From Amorphophallus konjac (lineage: Eukaryota > Streptophyta > Magnoliopsida > Alismatales > Araceae), in contig CM040126.1 of the NCBI GenBank assembly GCA_022559845.1, forward strand, positions 127,324,886-127,388,885: a stretch of DNA of 64,000 nt, in the 5' to 3' direction. The translations under genes were made by a program, and so were the position numbers. The notes beneath the pieces are model-generated. The model was not told the DNA's origin. It did no database searches and worked only from the letters and a program-made list of their open reading frames with translations. This document shows, piece after piece, positions 1 to 12,043 of this stretch. Every line of letters begins with the position of its first letter. Position 1 is the stretch's first letter.

Positions 1-3000
1 AATGTTTGATATACATAATTTCGGAGTGCGCAAAAGACTAACAACATCTAATAAATTCCAATAGTCCAAGTGATGATTATTTGATTAACCAAAGGGATTA
101 AATATAGTCTATGACACGTTTCCAAATTTAGAAAAAAACAAACATTTGGCTACATGCCTTAACGAAGTTCATACCACTAATGACATAGTTGGGAGTACAA
201 GTAGACTCAAATAAATTTAAAGGACAAGACTAATTAATGATAGGCGAACACTCTTCACTCGGTTCCAATCCCATTCTTGTCGCTATCTGAATCACCTGAA
301 AATGTTAGGAAACAACTGGATGAGCGAATCGCTCAGTAGGAATTACATCTCAAATTCAAGCAATTTTTACGTGAATTACATTTTGCATGTATTATCAGTA
401 TGGCTATGCATGACGTACGTATAAAAGAATTAGGTATACAGGTAAGTTTAGACATGATGAATAATAAGAGATCAAGGTCTAAGAACTGTATAAAGAGAGT
501 ATAAGCTTCAAGAACTGTATAAAGAGAGTATATCACGATCTCAAGTATTTGATAAGCAGTATTTCAAGAATTTATAAATGTAGAAAGCACTTCGGGGCCA
601 ACAGGGATTCATGTACGATTATGAAACTACAAGAATGAACTCATGTACAAGTATCTCAGGTACGAGCAAATAAAAGCAAGTAAAGTCAAGTATGTATCAG
701 TAGAATTGGCTATTTCAATCAAGTAACTCGCCCTTTCTCGAGCCAAGTCAAGTATTGCCCGTTCCGGGCCACGCAGGTCGAGTCAAGTGAGTAAAGAGAG
801 AGTAGGGGTGGAGTGTCTCAAGTTAAACAAGTACTCCGGTACAATGCTAAACACCGTGGTCAATAAACTCCCATAGGCACAAGTACCTTCGGGTGCTCCT
901 CCCAAGACAAGACCGGGCCCTATATGCACAGCATTTCATGTATTACTTTTGACATCCACTCTCATTTTATAGCCAATATAGAGTTTCAAGAGTTGCCTTA
1001 GTAGGATATATAAGGTAGATTTTTATGGAATGAAATTCAAGGACTCATAATATGTAAGAAAATGACTTAGGGTTGCGTCAGTACAAATCACGATAAAAAT
1101 GAGGAAAAGAAAAAGTATTAATATATATACTTTTTCCTAAACAAAAACTCTAGATAACTCTATAGTAAGGTTAAACAAAAGTTAGAATATCCCATAAGGG
1201 CTATTATACAAATATGCCAGTTTAGTTTAAGAATACTATTCATTTGCTATTCAAATTACTATTCATTACTATTCAATACTATTCACTTCTATTGAAAAAT
1301 ACTATTCACCCTAAAAACACCCTTCACTAAGTCGTCATTTTTGTGAATCACGAATGCTTAAACAGTCGTTACTTCTAAGTTTGTATATAAATTAATCATT
1401 TAGTATATTAATCATCCATGTTAAAAATTTAATAGGTGTGAATCATGATACCTAATCTAATGCATGAGCATACCGTTAGATTCCTTATATCTTTCTCTAC
1501 CTATCTACGTGTCTATATCAAAAAAATTCTTTTATTTAGAAAAGTGACTCTATTCATTAAAATAGTGACTCTAGTGATTTTCACCGGGTAGGTACATTCT
1601 GTGAATCAAAACAGTATTCATACCGTAAAAATTTCTGAGAAATAGAAAGTAAGGATATGAATAGGTAGAGAAAATTCTTGGGAGTTCAGAATCATGCTCA
1701 TGCGAAATTGTTGGGTTTTACTATTCAATAAATTGGGGTGATTTACACCAGACAGGTACATTCTGTGACTCAAAACACTATTCAAATACTATTCATTTTT
1801 CATACTTTCAGTAAATTAGGAATTAAGTACATTGTTAAATAGAGAAAAATATGAGGGATCCAGAACCATGTTCATGTAGGAGTTTCGTGATTGGGTTAAA
1901 AAGTTATAATTGTCTGAACATGGTGGCTCGGAAATATGAGTCACGGTTTACTATTCAAACACTATTCATTTTTAATTCTTTCAGTAAATCAGGAATCGAG
2001 GACATGGACAGGTAGAAAAAAATCTCAGGATCACAGAACTATATTCATGCAAAATTTTCATGTTTTAGTTTAATAGTTATATATTTTCAAATGTGTTGAT
2101 TTACTAATTACTGGAAATTCCAAAGAATGGAACTGACGTCATTGCACAAGTCTTCATTTAATTGAAGACTTGATGGCTGTCGTCATTTTAAGAATTGACG
2201 CTGGGGGTTGCCCAATCATTCAAAATTTTGATTTTTCAAAAGATACATATACATAATGAAATTGGCGCCCCCTGTTTAGTCTTTAATTAATTGAAGACTT
2301 AAGGGTTGTCGCTAATTCAGTAAATGGCGCCCAGACTTGGGGCGTCATTTACAGTGGGTGATTTTCACCCAGCAGGTACGTTCTGTGACTCAAGTTACTG
2401 TTCATTTCGAAACTGTTTCTCGAAATTCGAAAGTGAGGACATGAATATGTAGTATAAATCCTCGGGAGTCCAAAAACATGTTTAGGTAAAATTACTGGGT
2501 TTTGGTTTCACAGATATGAATTTTCCTAATGTTATGTCTTTAAATTTTCAAGATATGGAATTGACGCCCTCGTACACAGTCTTCATTTAATTGAAGACTT
2601 CAGGGATGTCGTCAATTTAAGTATAGGTTCAACCCCTCGTGAGTATTGCTTCGCATCAGAATTGTAAGTTCTGTGATACAAGTCACTATTCATTTCTCCA
2701 AAGTTTCTCCAAATCAGAATCCAAAGACATGGTTAGATGGAGAAAAATCTCAGGGTCACAGAAGTATATTAGCCAAAATTTTCATAGTCCAGTTTATTAG
2801 TTATAGATTTTTGAATGTTCTGATTTACTAATTTCTGGAAATTTCAGAAATTGAATTGACGACATGGGTCATGTCTTCAATTAATTGACGCCCTTGCGGG
2901 CAGTCTTCATTTCAGTAATTGGCGCCCTGGTCAAGGGCACCTCTTACAGAAGGTGGTGCACTATTCATCACTATTCATCAGTGTAAAAAGGGTTCTGAAT

Positions 3001-3628
3001 TATGAAGTAATTGTACGAATATGTTGAGAAAAATATCAGGGTTCCAGAAACATATTCATGTAAAAATTTTATGTTTTAGTTCGATAGTTATTGATTTTTG
3101 AATGTGCTGAATTTATCAGCTCCCGAAAATTTCAGAAATTGAAATGACGACACTGAGGGTGTCCTCATTTAAATGACGACTACGTGAACAGTCTTCAATT
3201 TTGAAATTGGTGCCCTTGTCAGGGGTGCCATTTACAACAGGGCTGGGGCCCTCCGGGTTTTTAAACATGAAACATATTATGTTAACAGAGGCTATATATT
3301 AAGGTTTTTAAAACATGGTTATTAATACTGTAAAACTAGTGTGATAGAATATGCTTAAAAACTCATGAAAACTCATGAAATCATGCTTAACAGATAATGT
3401 TCAACTCATAAAGATCGTGGTAACAGTATGTATAACATGATAGATACACGGTTAGAGGACGGTTGTCGAGTTAAACGAACTCTAAGCATGCATCAATTAA
3501 CCTATTTAGCTACTAGTTAGGCAAGGATTTGAGAACACCTACCTTTTGACGTGTGATACGAGGTTCAGAGCTGTAGTAGGATCGCAGCAGGATGTAACCT
3601 CGGGAAGAAGACGCTTCTGCAGCACAGC
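1..3628 (-). repeat. Element A 3' LTR, first part (left of the B insertion)
   Basis: This stretch matches the right-hand LTR base for base over long runs, starting at the equivalent of 60711. About 71 bases of the LTR lie before the window. The LTR continues at 55209 after element B, and ACAGC is duplicated at 3624-3628 and 55209-55213. The sequence is AT-rich. It has many ACTATTCA-type repeats (about 1220-1320, 1770-1800, 2940-2990) and quasi-palindromic modules such as those at 2322-2350 and 3204-3233. No convincing coding region is present. Confidence 0.92.
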
Positions 3629-4043
3629 TGGTGCGGACACCAGAGCGAGCGAGAAGCACGAACTGGCGAGCCGTCTGTACCGTACGCGGAGCACCACTCG
3701 GACTACATCGGCTTCCATCTCGCTTGGAGACAGTCTGGAGACTCCCCCTTGAGTCTCGACATTTATAGTATTTATTTGGACTTTGTGTGTGTAATGCGTG
3801 TTTTATTCGGATTGTAACAGGGGTGTATTTGTAATTTGGGACCATCTGGGTCCCGCGGGCCCCCCATCCCTTCTCCCATTGATCCACCTCATCTCTTGGG
3901 CCCATGCGGGTCAGTCAACCTTCCATGGTAGGCTTCTAGAAGGGTTGGACCAAGGGGGGGACAAAGGGAACAAAAATTCAAAATGTGGAACCATAAAAGT
4001 CAAGGGGGCGCCCCATGTTTAATGTAGTTTATTAGGATTTTTA
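3629..4043 (+). repeat. Element B 5' LTR, first part
   Basis: Begins TGGTGCGGAC, identical to the start of the 3' LTR at 52921, and follows it until the H insertion. The first ~110 bases correspond to the pol C-terminus in the 3' copy. TTA at 4041-4043 is the left copy of H's target duplication. Confidence 0.93.
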
Positions 4044-4222
4044 TAGGGTGTTTGGGAGTAATTTTTTTAAGAACTCTTTCTACCTCAAAAATTATGTTGT
4101 GTTAATTTTTAACTTAAATTTTAAAATTGATAAAAATTGATAACATCTGTTTGGTAAAAGTGATATAATTTTTAAAATTTATATAGAATTGTTTGGGAGG
4201 GGGGAGCCGGAGGGAGGGGAGG

Positions 4223-6444
4223 TGATGTGACACAACCTCGGACCAAATGCAAGCAAGCACAATTGCATTCAAATGGACCGAATTGGGCCGCCGCTCTCTC
4301 GTCGCACACCCAAGCCCGGGGTAACTTGGCAATGCCAAGGTGAGGTTGAGGGGTTGGGCCCTTGCTGGTAGAGGGCCAGCAAGGTCAATATGTGATTCCC
4401 AATGGGATGTGGAAACCAATTCAATGGGGCCGACAAAGTGCCAAGGGCACCGGTTTCACTCTTCCCACGGTGATCACTCAAGGCAACGGGGCTTGAGGAT
4501 CGGGCTCTCTCTCGCACAACCAGCAGAGCTAAGAAACAAACATTGAAAGACAAGCACAATGAGCAAGGGTTTAGAGCACTTACTCGACCGGTTTGAAGAA
4601 ATCGGTCCCGCTCGGAGACGCGGACGAGCGGGGAGGCGGTGGATCCCCACACGCCGCGGCGGTGAAGTTTGACCTGCTCAAACCAATTACAACACTACGC
4701 CTCTCGCAGGAGGGGGATCTTGGGGTGGGGGTTAAAAGATTACAATCAAAACTACCTCCACATAGGGAGGGGCCTTCAGTCGGCCAAGCGGGGAGGGGAA
4801 AACTAAGTCGAAGATGGTGAAGCAACGAAGATGCCGAATCTGCCTCCTTTCAGCCAAAGGGGACAGACAGTCGGTGCCAGAGCTATAGATCTGCCTCTGG
4901 AATTTCTCCGGGGACGACACCAGTACGGAACTCTTTGTTACAGGAGCTGGGATGCTTCAGAATTTTTTTAATTTCTCCTGGGGTCGTTGCCGGTCGGGGC
5001 GGGAGCTCGAATAGGGCCTCTGATTCTCGGACTAGCAGTAGCAGATCACCAACAGTGGGAAGAAGAGGCTGTCCCAGCCGCTCCTGAACTCCGAATTAGG
5101 TGCCGTCAGCGCCGTTAGAACCGTGGGTAAGTCCTCTTTGTAACAAAAGAAACGGGGATGCCAGAGGATGCCGGAGACGAACTGTAGAACCAGAAGAGTG
5201 AGGATGGGTCGGTGCAGACTCTGGAAGACAGAGTCGCGCGACCGTGGAAGAAAATTGATAACTTCTGTTCCCGGATGCTGAATGGACTTCCGATTCTTAT
5301 TTCTGAAAGTAGACAGGCCGAGGAAGAACTTTGCAGAAGAACTTGTGGGCTGATTTCTCTAAGGTTCGTCGTGGCAGAGCTTCTAATCCGGTTCTGGTAC
5401 TCAGCAGGGACAGCTATGCGCAGTCGTGGGAGAATGGCCTTCCTGGGCAGCACCGAGCTCTGATGGGGACGAGACCACTGCCGTTGCGAAGAAGACAGGC
5501 AGACGCTTCCAACGATGGCTCTTGGGCTTCTAGGAATGTCCGGAGGAGGTCAGGGTCGCTGCTGCAAGCTTCAGGTCTTCTGCAGGTCCTCTTACTCTAG
5601 ATGGTAGAAGGTGGGGGTGATGGAGGGGAACAAGGGAAGATGGAGAGGATGAGAGGGGGCCGCCCCTAACCAAAGGGGAGGGGTCTTGGGTGCCCTAGGG
5701 CTGTGGAGGGAAGGGGATTTTTGAATTCAAATGGCCTAGGGAAGTGGAGGGTTGCATGGGGGAGAGGGAAGGGTGCTTGGGAAAGGGATGAGGTGGTTGG
5801 AGGGTGGCTTAATGATTGAGGATGCTCCCTTGGGACTAGGGGGTGGAGTAATGGGATGTGTGGGGAAGGGGAGTGGCCTTTAATGGGGGTAGGTGGGAGA
5901 GTGGTGATTGGGAAGGGAGGAGAGAGAAAATTTTCGAAATTGGGTGTAGAGGAGAGAGAAAGAGGGGTGAAAGAGAGAGATTAAGAGAGGAATGAGTGGG
6001 ATTCTCTCCCTAAGGCTTCTCACCTCACTAATGGATTCACTCCACCATAAAAATAAAGATAGAGCTCACCAAAATGGCAATTTTTCATTGATTGATTCAT
6101 CACTTCAAAATGAGGAGAATGGGGTCCTATATATAGGCAACCCATATTTCTACATAAGTCCCTGACAATTGACTCAATAACAAATAACCGAGGGGGTAGG
6201 GGAGAGCCCTTGGGCCAAGCCCAATGAATTGGGCCCAATAGCTAACTAGACAACCTAATGACACTCAAACTTAGGGAAATGAACACAAGACCTAGGAACA
6301 TGACTCAAATAAAAGGGAAAATACATCAAATGATTCAAATAAAAATTACATAGGACTCAAAATTAAATGATTAGACCATGCCGGATGGAACCGGGGCGAG
6401 GAGACGAGCTGTGAACGTGGGCATGGGAGGTGATGTCCCCATCA
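4223..6444 (-). repeat. Element C 3' LTR
   Basis: Pairs with 8916-11136 along its whole length with scattered substitutions. A TATA box (CCTATATATAGG, reverse strand) is at 6126-6137. A hairpin-like inverted repeat lies at 4587-4606, with one arm changed relative to the other copies. The first 74 bases in element direction (6444-6371) are the end of the fusion ORF. Confidence 0.93.
6126..6137 (-). promoter_or_regulatory. TATA box in element C 3' LTR
   Basis: CCTATATATAGG is symmetrical and present at the same place in all four C/D LTRs (6126, 10818, 35347, 40386). This conservation, and its place in the LTR, support the core promoter. Confidence 0.6.
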
Positions 6445-8800
6445 TACTCCCAGGGTGCGGAGAACTCGACTCCGTTGAGTAAGTGTCCTTCCCTCCTTGG
6501 GGGTGTAGAAGTGGTACTGCCCTCAAGTCTTCCGAACGAGACCGATCCATCCACCTGCCGAGATAGCGCTCGTATACCTTGCTCCGAGTGGTAGTGACTT
6601 GTTCATCCAATATTTGTTCAATTTGTTCACGCTGGGCTCTCTTGGCTGGTGGTCTCTCCTCACGGGTGGGTGCTCTCTCAAGGGAAGAAGTAGGCTCAAT
6701 CTCCTCACTAGGTACCACTGTGGGTCCCTTATATGGCACTAGGTCGGTAACATTGAATGTGGGACTTATTCCATACTCCTCAGGGAGATCTAACTCAAAG
6801 ACATTTGCACCAATGCGCCTCAGGACCGGGAAGGGACCAGCCCCACGTGGCCTCAAATTGGAGATGGCTCCCGGGGAGAGTCTCTCCGTCCTTGCCATCA
6901 CAAAGTCACCCACATGAAATTCTTGGTGACGCCGATGAGAGTCGGCCAGCTTTTTATAAGCCTCATTCTTTTTGCTTATGTGCTTGCAAAGGCTTTCATG
7001 CAATTTTGTGAATGTTGACATTCTAGGGGTGATGGGTGGACCTGGGCAACCAAAAGTAGACCAATCATGCTTTGATGTCAAGAAGACTTTGATGGAATTT
7101 GGAGGGCCGGGGCAACCATATGTGGACTTATCATGCAATGTTATCATGTAGACTTTGGTGGACCTAGGTGGGCCGGGGCACCCGTAGGTGAACCTATCAT
7201 GCAAAGTGGTGATGAATGTAGGGGGACTCGGACATCCGTAGATACTTTTGACATGCTTAAGACCCATGATAAATGAAGGTGGACCAATACATCCGAATAT
7301 GGGCCACTCATGCTTCCTACTTGACATGTGGGTGGTATGAATGAAAGGACCCAACATAGTGATCATGCCAAGTGGTGTGGTAGGCCTAGACACATGCATG
7401 TGTTTCCCAAAGGTGACCTCCATGTGTATAGGTGTGGGACAACCTTTGAACTCCCATTGGAATGGATCGAATAGATCTAAGAAGGTGGTCATCATGGGGT
7501 GGGGCACAACCTTATTACCTAGGGATATGTGGCTCAAGGTCATGGCTCCCAAGGTATAACCCGGGTCATGGATGAGGTGGTTTTGGCCCAATATGGTGGG
7601 TGGGGGTAGGAAAGGGTGGGTGGTGGGTAAGATGGTTGGGTCACCCGGGTTCTTTGACTCCCATTGTAATGGATCATAGGGATCATAAAATGGGTTACTA
7701 AGGGGAAGGAGCTCCATGTCCTCAAGGTCCTCAAAAGGTGCTAAGTCATCCCTATCAATGATAATTGGGTCAATGCTCTTGGTGAGTGGGTTGGCCATGA
7801 GGGGAGGGCTTGGCTCTCTACCCGATATAAAAAGCTCCAATTGGAGGAGAAGGTCGGGCTCATCGGGTGTGGGGAGGAATAGAAGGAGGTCGCTAGTGTA
7901 GCAACCAATGGTGCAAATTGAGGTGATAGACCCGATGCATAGGTGTAGGAGGCCAAGGCTCCTAGGTTGTTCGGCTATAGGGGTCAACATACTAGTGAAC
8001 TCAATTTGTCATGCTAGGCCCTTAAGAAGATTCCCTAAAGTTTCCACTTAGTAGGATGCTTGGATTGTGGTGTGATAGGAGAAGAAGGGCACTAGAGGAA
8101 AATTTTATTCTATGGGAGGGCAAACATGGGCCGAGATCTCTCTAATTAGGCTCTCCCTTAGCCACCTAACAAGGGACTCTTCTAAGATGATTTCGGCCTT
8201 ATCTAGAGGGGGTGGTGTAGGGTGAAGATCCTCGTGCGATGCTTCCTCTTCAATTGGGATATGGGTGCTCTCCATGGAGGGGATAGGTTCCCGAGAGGTA
8301 TTTGTCTTCATGTGGTAAAGCGGGTGGACTACTTCTTCTAAAGTTAATGGAGTGGGAAGGTTCTTTGATGGTGGGGTGATGATGGCCGGAGTATGGTGCA
8401 CCCGGGGTGGTGAACAAGGGCGGGATTCCCGCGGGTGGGAGAATACAAGGTTGTTGAATTTAAAGGTTCCCGAAAGGTGGGGTGGATGCACTAGGCAAGT
8501 CCGACGTGTTGGGTCGATGTAGGCATTCCTTTCATCTAACCATTTCTTACCTAGGATTATACATGGACCCGCAAATGTTCCCTTTTGACACCAAGCCCCA
8601 TCCAAATACTTAGTCTTCCCGAACCATTTATGGAATTCAATGAAGACTTGGTCTCCATTGTGCATAATTTGTCCGGTCCTACAAAGAGAGGTAATGATAT
8701 CAGGGGACACCCAATTTTCAGATTCTAGGTCAATGAAATCAATTTCTATGGACTCCCCATTAGGTAACCATGCATGGGATATGATTGGGAGAGGGGCCAT
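6371..8800 (-). pseudogene. Element C fusion ORF: unknown N-module, GCPGPP repeats, integrase C-terminus/chromodomain
   Basis: One frame runs from ATG 8800 to the stop at 6371, about 810 codons, broken by nonsense codons at 8105-8107 and at two sites between 8055 and 7995. The N-terminal ~115 residues (motifs WLPNGE, KWFGKTKYLDG, GPCIILGKKW) are unlike D's gag-like N-terminus and unlike anything I recognise. The following acidic and proline-rich part matches D. Five copies of a Y/FGC-x-x-PP motif follow, in this copy including YGCPSPP. The end is the integrase C-terminal domain (HRRHQEF, GAGPFPVLRRIGAN, DLPEEYGIS) and a chromodomain-like ending. The last 25 codons are inside the 3' LTR. The protein was probably structural or a trans-acting accessory, and its function is unknown. 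Confidence 0.75.
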
Positions 8801-8900
8801 GTGACCCAAGACTCAACGTTAACAATGATGGGTTTGCACGATTCGGACAAGAATGCAAGCATGCCCTAGGACTTGACTTGTAGAGACAAGTCAATGACTT

Positions 8901-8912
8901 GCTCTGATACCA
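8901..8912 (-). other. Element C primer-binding site (initiator tRNA-Met)
   Basis: On the minus strand the site reads TGGTATCAGAGC, the standard complement of the plant initiator tRNA-Met 3' end. It lies three bases inside the 5' LTR edge at 8916. Confidence 0.9.
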
Positions 8913-8915
8913 ATT

Positions 8916-11136
8916 TGATGTGACACAACCTCGGACCAAATGCAAGCAAGCACAATCGCATTCAAATGGGCTGAATTGGGCCGCCGCTCTCTCGTCGCTC
9001 ACCCAAGCCCGGGGTAACTTGGTAATGCCAAGGTGAGGTTGAGGGGTTGGGCCCTTGCTGGTAGAGGGCCAGCAAGGCCAATATGTGATTCCCAATGGGA
9101 TGTGGAACCCAATTCAATGGGGCCGACAAAGTGCCAAGGGCACCGGTTTCACTCTTCCCACGGTGATCACTCAAGGCAACGGGGCTTGAGGATCGGGCTC
9201 TCTCTCGCACAACCAGCGGAGCTAAGAAACAAACATTGAAAGACAAGCACAATGAGAAAGGGTTTAGAGCACTTACTCGACCGGTTTGAAGAAACCGGTC
9301 CCGCTCGGAGACGAGGGCGAGCGGGGAGGCGGTGGATCCCCACACACCGCGGCGGTGAAGTTTGACCTGCTCAAACCAATTACAACACTACGCCTCTCGC
9401 AGGAGGGGGATCTTGGGGTGGGGGTTAAATGATTACAATCAAAACTACCTCCACACAGGGAGGGGCCTTCAGCCGGCCAAGTGGGGAGGGGAAAATTAAG
9501 TCGAAGATGGTGAAGCAACGAAGATGCCGAATCTGCCTCCTTTCAGCCAAAGGGGACAGACAGCTGGTGCCGGAGCTATAGATCTGCCTCTGGAATTTCG
9601 CCGGGGAAGACACCAGTGGGGAACTCTTCGTTACAGGAGCTGAGATGCTTCAGATTTTTTTAATTTCTCCTGGGGTCGTTGCCGGTCGGGGCGGGAGCTC
9701 GAACAGGGCCTCTGATTCTCGGACTAGCAGTAGCAGATCACCAACAGTAGGAAGAAGAGGCTGTCCCAGCCGCTCCTGAACACCGAATTAGGTGCCGTCA
9801 GCGCCGTTAGAACCGTGGGTAAGTCCTCTTTGCAGAAAAAGAAACGGGGATGCCAGAGAATGCCGGAGACGAACTGTAGAACCAGAAGAGTGAGGAGGGG
9901 TCTGTGCAGACTGTGGAAGACAGAGTCGCGCGACCGTGGAAGAAAATTGGTAACTTCTGTTCCCGGATGCTGAATGGACTTCCGATTCTTGTTTCTGAAA
10001 GTAGACAGGCCGAGGAAGAACTTTTCAGAAGAACTTGTGGGCTGATTCCTCCGAGGTTCGTCGTGGCAGAGCTTCTAATCCGGTTCTGGTACTCAGCAGG
10101 GACAGCTATGCGCATTCGTGGGAGAATGGGCTTCCTGGCCAGCACCGAGCTCTGATGGGGACGAGACCACTGCCGTTGCGAAGAACACAGGTAGACGCTT
10201 CCAACAATGGCTCTTGGGCTTCTAGGAACGTCCGGAGGAGGTCTGGGTCACTGCTGCAAGCTTCAGGTCTTCTACAGGTCCTCTTACTCTAGATGGTAGA
10301 AGGTGGGGGTGATGGAGGGGAACAAGGGAAGATGGAGAGGATGAGAGGGGGCCGCCCCTAACCAAAGGGGAGGGGTCTTGGGCGCCCTAGGACTGTGGCG
10401 GGAAGGGGATTTTTGAATTCAAATGGCCTAGGGAAGTGAAGGGTTGCATGGGGGAGAGGGAAGGGTGCTTGGGAAAGGGATGAGGTGGTTAGAGGGTGGC
10501 TTAGTGATTGGGGATGCTCCCTTGGGACTAGGGGGTGGAGTAATGGGATGTGTGGGAAAGGGGAGTGGCCTTTAATGGGGGTAGGTGGGAGAGTGGTGAT
10601 TGGGAAGGGAGGAGAGAGAAAAATTTTGAAATTGGGTGTAGAGGAGAGAGAAAGAGGGGTGAAAGAGAGAGATTAAGAGAGGAATGGGCGGGATTCTCTC
10701 CCTAAGGCTTCTCACCTCACTAATGGATTCACTCCACCATAAAAATAAAGATAGAACTCACCAAAATGACAATTTTTCATTGATTGATTCATTACTTCAA
10801 AATGAGGAGAATGGGGTCCTATATATAGGTAACCCACATTTCTACAAAAGTCCCTGACAATTGACTCAATGACAAATAACCGAGGGGGTAGGGGAGAGCC
10901 CTTGGGCCAAGCCCAATGAATTGGGTCCAATAGCTAACTAGACAACCTAATGACACTCAAACTTAGGGAAATGAACACAAGACCTAGGAACATGACTCAA
11001 ATAAAAGGGAAAATACATCAAATGATTCAAATAAAAATTACATAGGACTCAAAATTAAATGATCAGACCATGCCGGATGCAACCGGGGCGAGGAGACGAG
11101 CTGTGAACGTGGGCATGGGAGGTGATGTCCCCATCA
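8916..11136 (-). repeat. Element C 5' LTR
   Basis: Matches 4223-6444. TATA box at 10818-10829 (reverse strand). A perfect inverted repeat of ACCGGTTT arms is at 9280-9299. The LTR ends at 11136, just before the GGAGG duplication. Confidence 0.93.
10818..10829 (-). promoter_or_regulatory. TATA box in element C 5' LTR
   Basis: Same CCTATATATAGG motif and position as in the other three LTRs of this family. This copy would be the promoter of element C. Confidence 0.65.
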
Positions 11137-11261
11137 GGAGGGGGCTGCGCAGGGGGGAGCCGGACCCGGACCCGGAGGGGAACCGGAGGGAGGGGGAGGG
11201 GGCTGCGCTGGGGGGGGGAACCGGAGGGAGGGGGAACCAGGGGAGGGGGTTGCGCATTCAT
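11137..11261. repeat. G-rich low-complexity tract of element H, left of the captured fragment
   Basis: Runs of four to nine G alternate with short modules such as AACCGGAGG and CTGCGCAGG. The same modules occur at 4190-4222, on the other side of element C, showing that C inserted into this tract. Confidence 0.7.
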
Positions 11262-11577
11262 CGGTGCCTGGCAGACAGACGGTGAACTGCCACTTGATGG
11301 GCAGTCTGGAAGACAGCTGTGACGACAGCCCGAGGCCCGACTGGGAGAGGCCGACCATGCCCACGTCATCGGCGGGCAGGGACTTCAGCACCTCTGGGGA
11401 GACGCACGCAGACGTGAAACCCCGGACCGTGACTTCACCAGTGGGGTTCCTTCCGTCGGTGGTGGAGATGGTGACGTTGGCGAGCGTCAGGTCGGCGACG
11501 CCGCACCGGCGGGTGAGGGGGTTCATTGACGTGGAGCGGCAGGTGCAGGGATGAGGCGCGCGATCGGAGGGGAAGGT
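11262..11577 (-). pseudogene. Captured fragment of a TAXI / basic-7S-globulin-like (aspartic-protease-fold) gene
   Basis: A G/C-rich minus-strand reading frame within element H has the features of the plant xylanase-inhibitor (TAXI), EDGP and basic-7S-globulin family. These are a cysteine-rich segment followed by NPLTRRCGVADLTL, then DGRNP, then a SLPADDVGMVGLSQSGL stretch and an SSRL...QFTVCLPG ending. In the family this covers part of the N-terminal half of the aspartic-protease fold. Only about 100 residues are present, with no start, signal peptide or catalytic motif. G-rich filler bounds it on both sides. It is best read as an exon fragment picked up by the transposon (Pack-MITE style). 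The identification is by motif memory, not search. Confidence 0.65.
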
Positions 11578-11875
11578 GCGGTCGGAGGGAGGGGGAGGGG
11601 GGGGGAGGGGGAGGGGAGGGGAGGGGGGGGGAGCCGGAGCCGGAGGGGGGAACCGGAGGGAGGGGAGGGGGCTGCATAGGGGGGGGGAGCCGGAGCCGGA
11701 GGGGGGGAGGGGGCTGCGCGGGGGGGGGGGAGCCAGAGGGGAAGGGGAGAACTGGAGGGAGGGGCGGGGGCTGCGCAGGGGGGGGAGCAGGAGGGGGGGG
11801 GAACCGGAGGGAAGGGGAGAGGCGGGGGAGGGGAGGGGGTCGCGAGTGGGAGAGAGCGAGGCGTCGCGAGTGTTT
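11578..11875. repeat. G-rich low-complexity tract of element H, right of the captured fragment
   Basis: Nearly all purine on the plus strand, with repeated GGGGGAACCGGAGGGAGGGG-like units and many runs of four or more G. It could fold as G-quadruplexes. The long glycine/arginine-rich open frames here are by-products of composition. Confidence 0.75.
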
Positions 11876-12043
11876 TTTTAAAAAAATTGCTCTGGTGTTT
11901 TTTTTTTAGGAAGGTTTACACGGGAGTAGATTCTCTCTCTAAAAATTAGGAGAGGCATACCAAATAGGGTTTATAGATCTCTTACTCTTTTTTTTAAATT
12001 GAGAGAAAAAAGAGGTAAGAAAGAGTAACCAAACACCCCATTA

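Larger units (their letters stand above)
4223..11136 (-). mobile_element. Element C: non-autonomous LTR retrotransposon, minus strand
   Basis: LTRs of about 2.2 kb lie at 4223-6444 (3') and 8916-11136 (5'). Both begin TGATGTGACA and end CCCCATCA on the plus strand. GGAGG is duplicated at 4218-4222 and 11137-11141. A perfect initiator-Met primer site is at 8901-8912. The internal region is only 2471 bp and holds a single fusion reading frame. Protease, RT, RNase H and the integrase catalytic core are absent. C belongs to the same family as element D, since LTRs and central coding region match. It inserted into a G-rich tract of H. Confidence 0.93.
4044..12040. mobile_element. Element H: non-autonomous PIF/Harbinger (Tourist)-like DNA transposon
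   Basis: The termini are inverted: the left starts TAGGGTGTTTGG and the right ends CCAAACACCCCA. The similarity continues into the subterminal stretch (CTCTTTCTACCTC against its complement at the right). The element is flanked by TTA at 4041-4043 and 12041-12043. The uninterrupted 3' LTR of B (around 53340-53360) has a single TTA, which confirms the duplication. A three-base TTA target and GGGTGTTTGG ends are typical of Tourist/PIF-Harbinger elements. Without element C, H is about 1.08 kb and encodes no transposase. It carries G-rich tracts and a captured gene fragment (11262-11577). Confidence 0.85.

Noticed and set aside
1..3300. Possible circular contig or assembly duplication, because the first and last 3.3 kb match
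   Set aside because: The copies differ by many substitutions and indels and are correctly placed against a primer site and a polypurine tract, so they are LTRs of element A.
4269..4652. A 127-residue open frame repeated at 8962-9345
   Set aside because: Its repetition only reflects that both are LTRs of element C; there is no recognisable domain.
11526..11909. Glycine/arginine-rich open frames on the plus strand
   Set aside because: They come from the G-rich low-complexity tract, with no conserved pattern.
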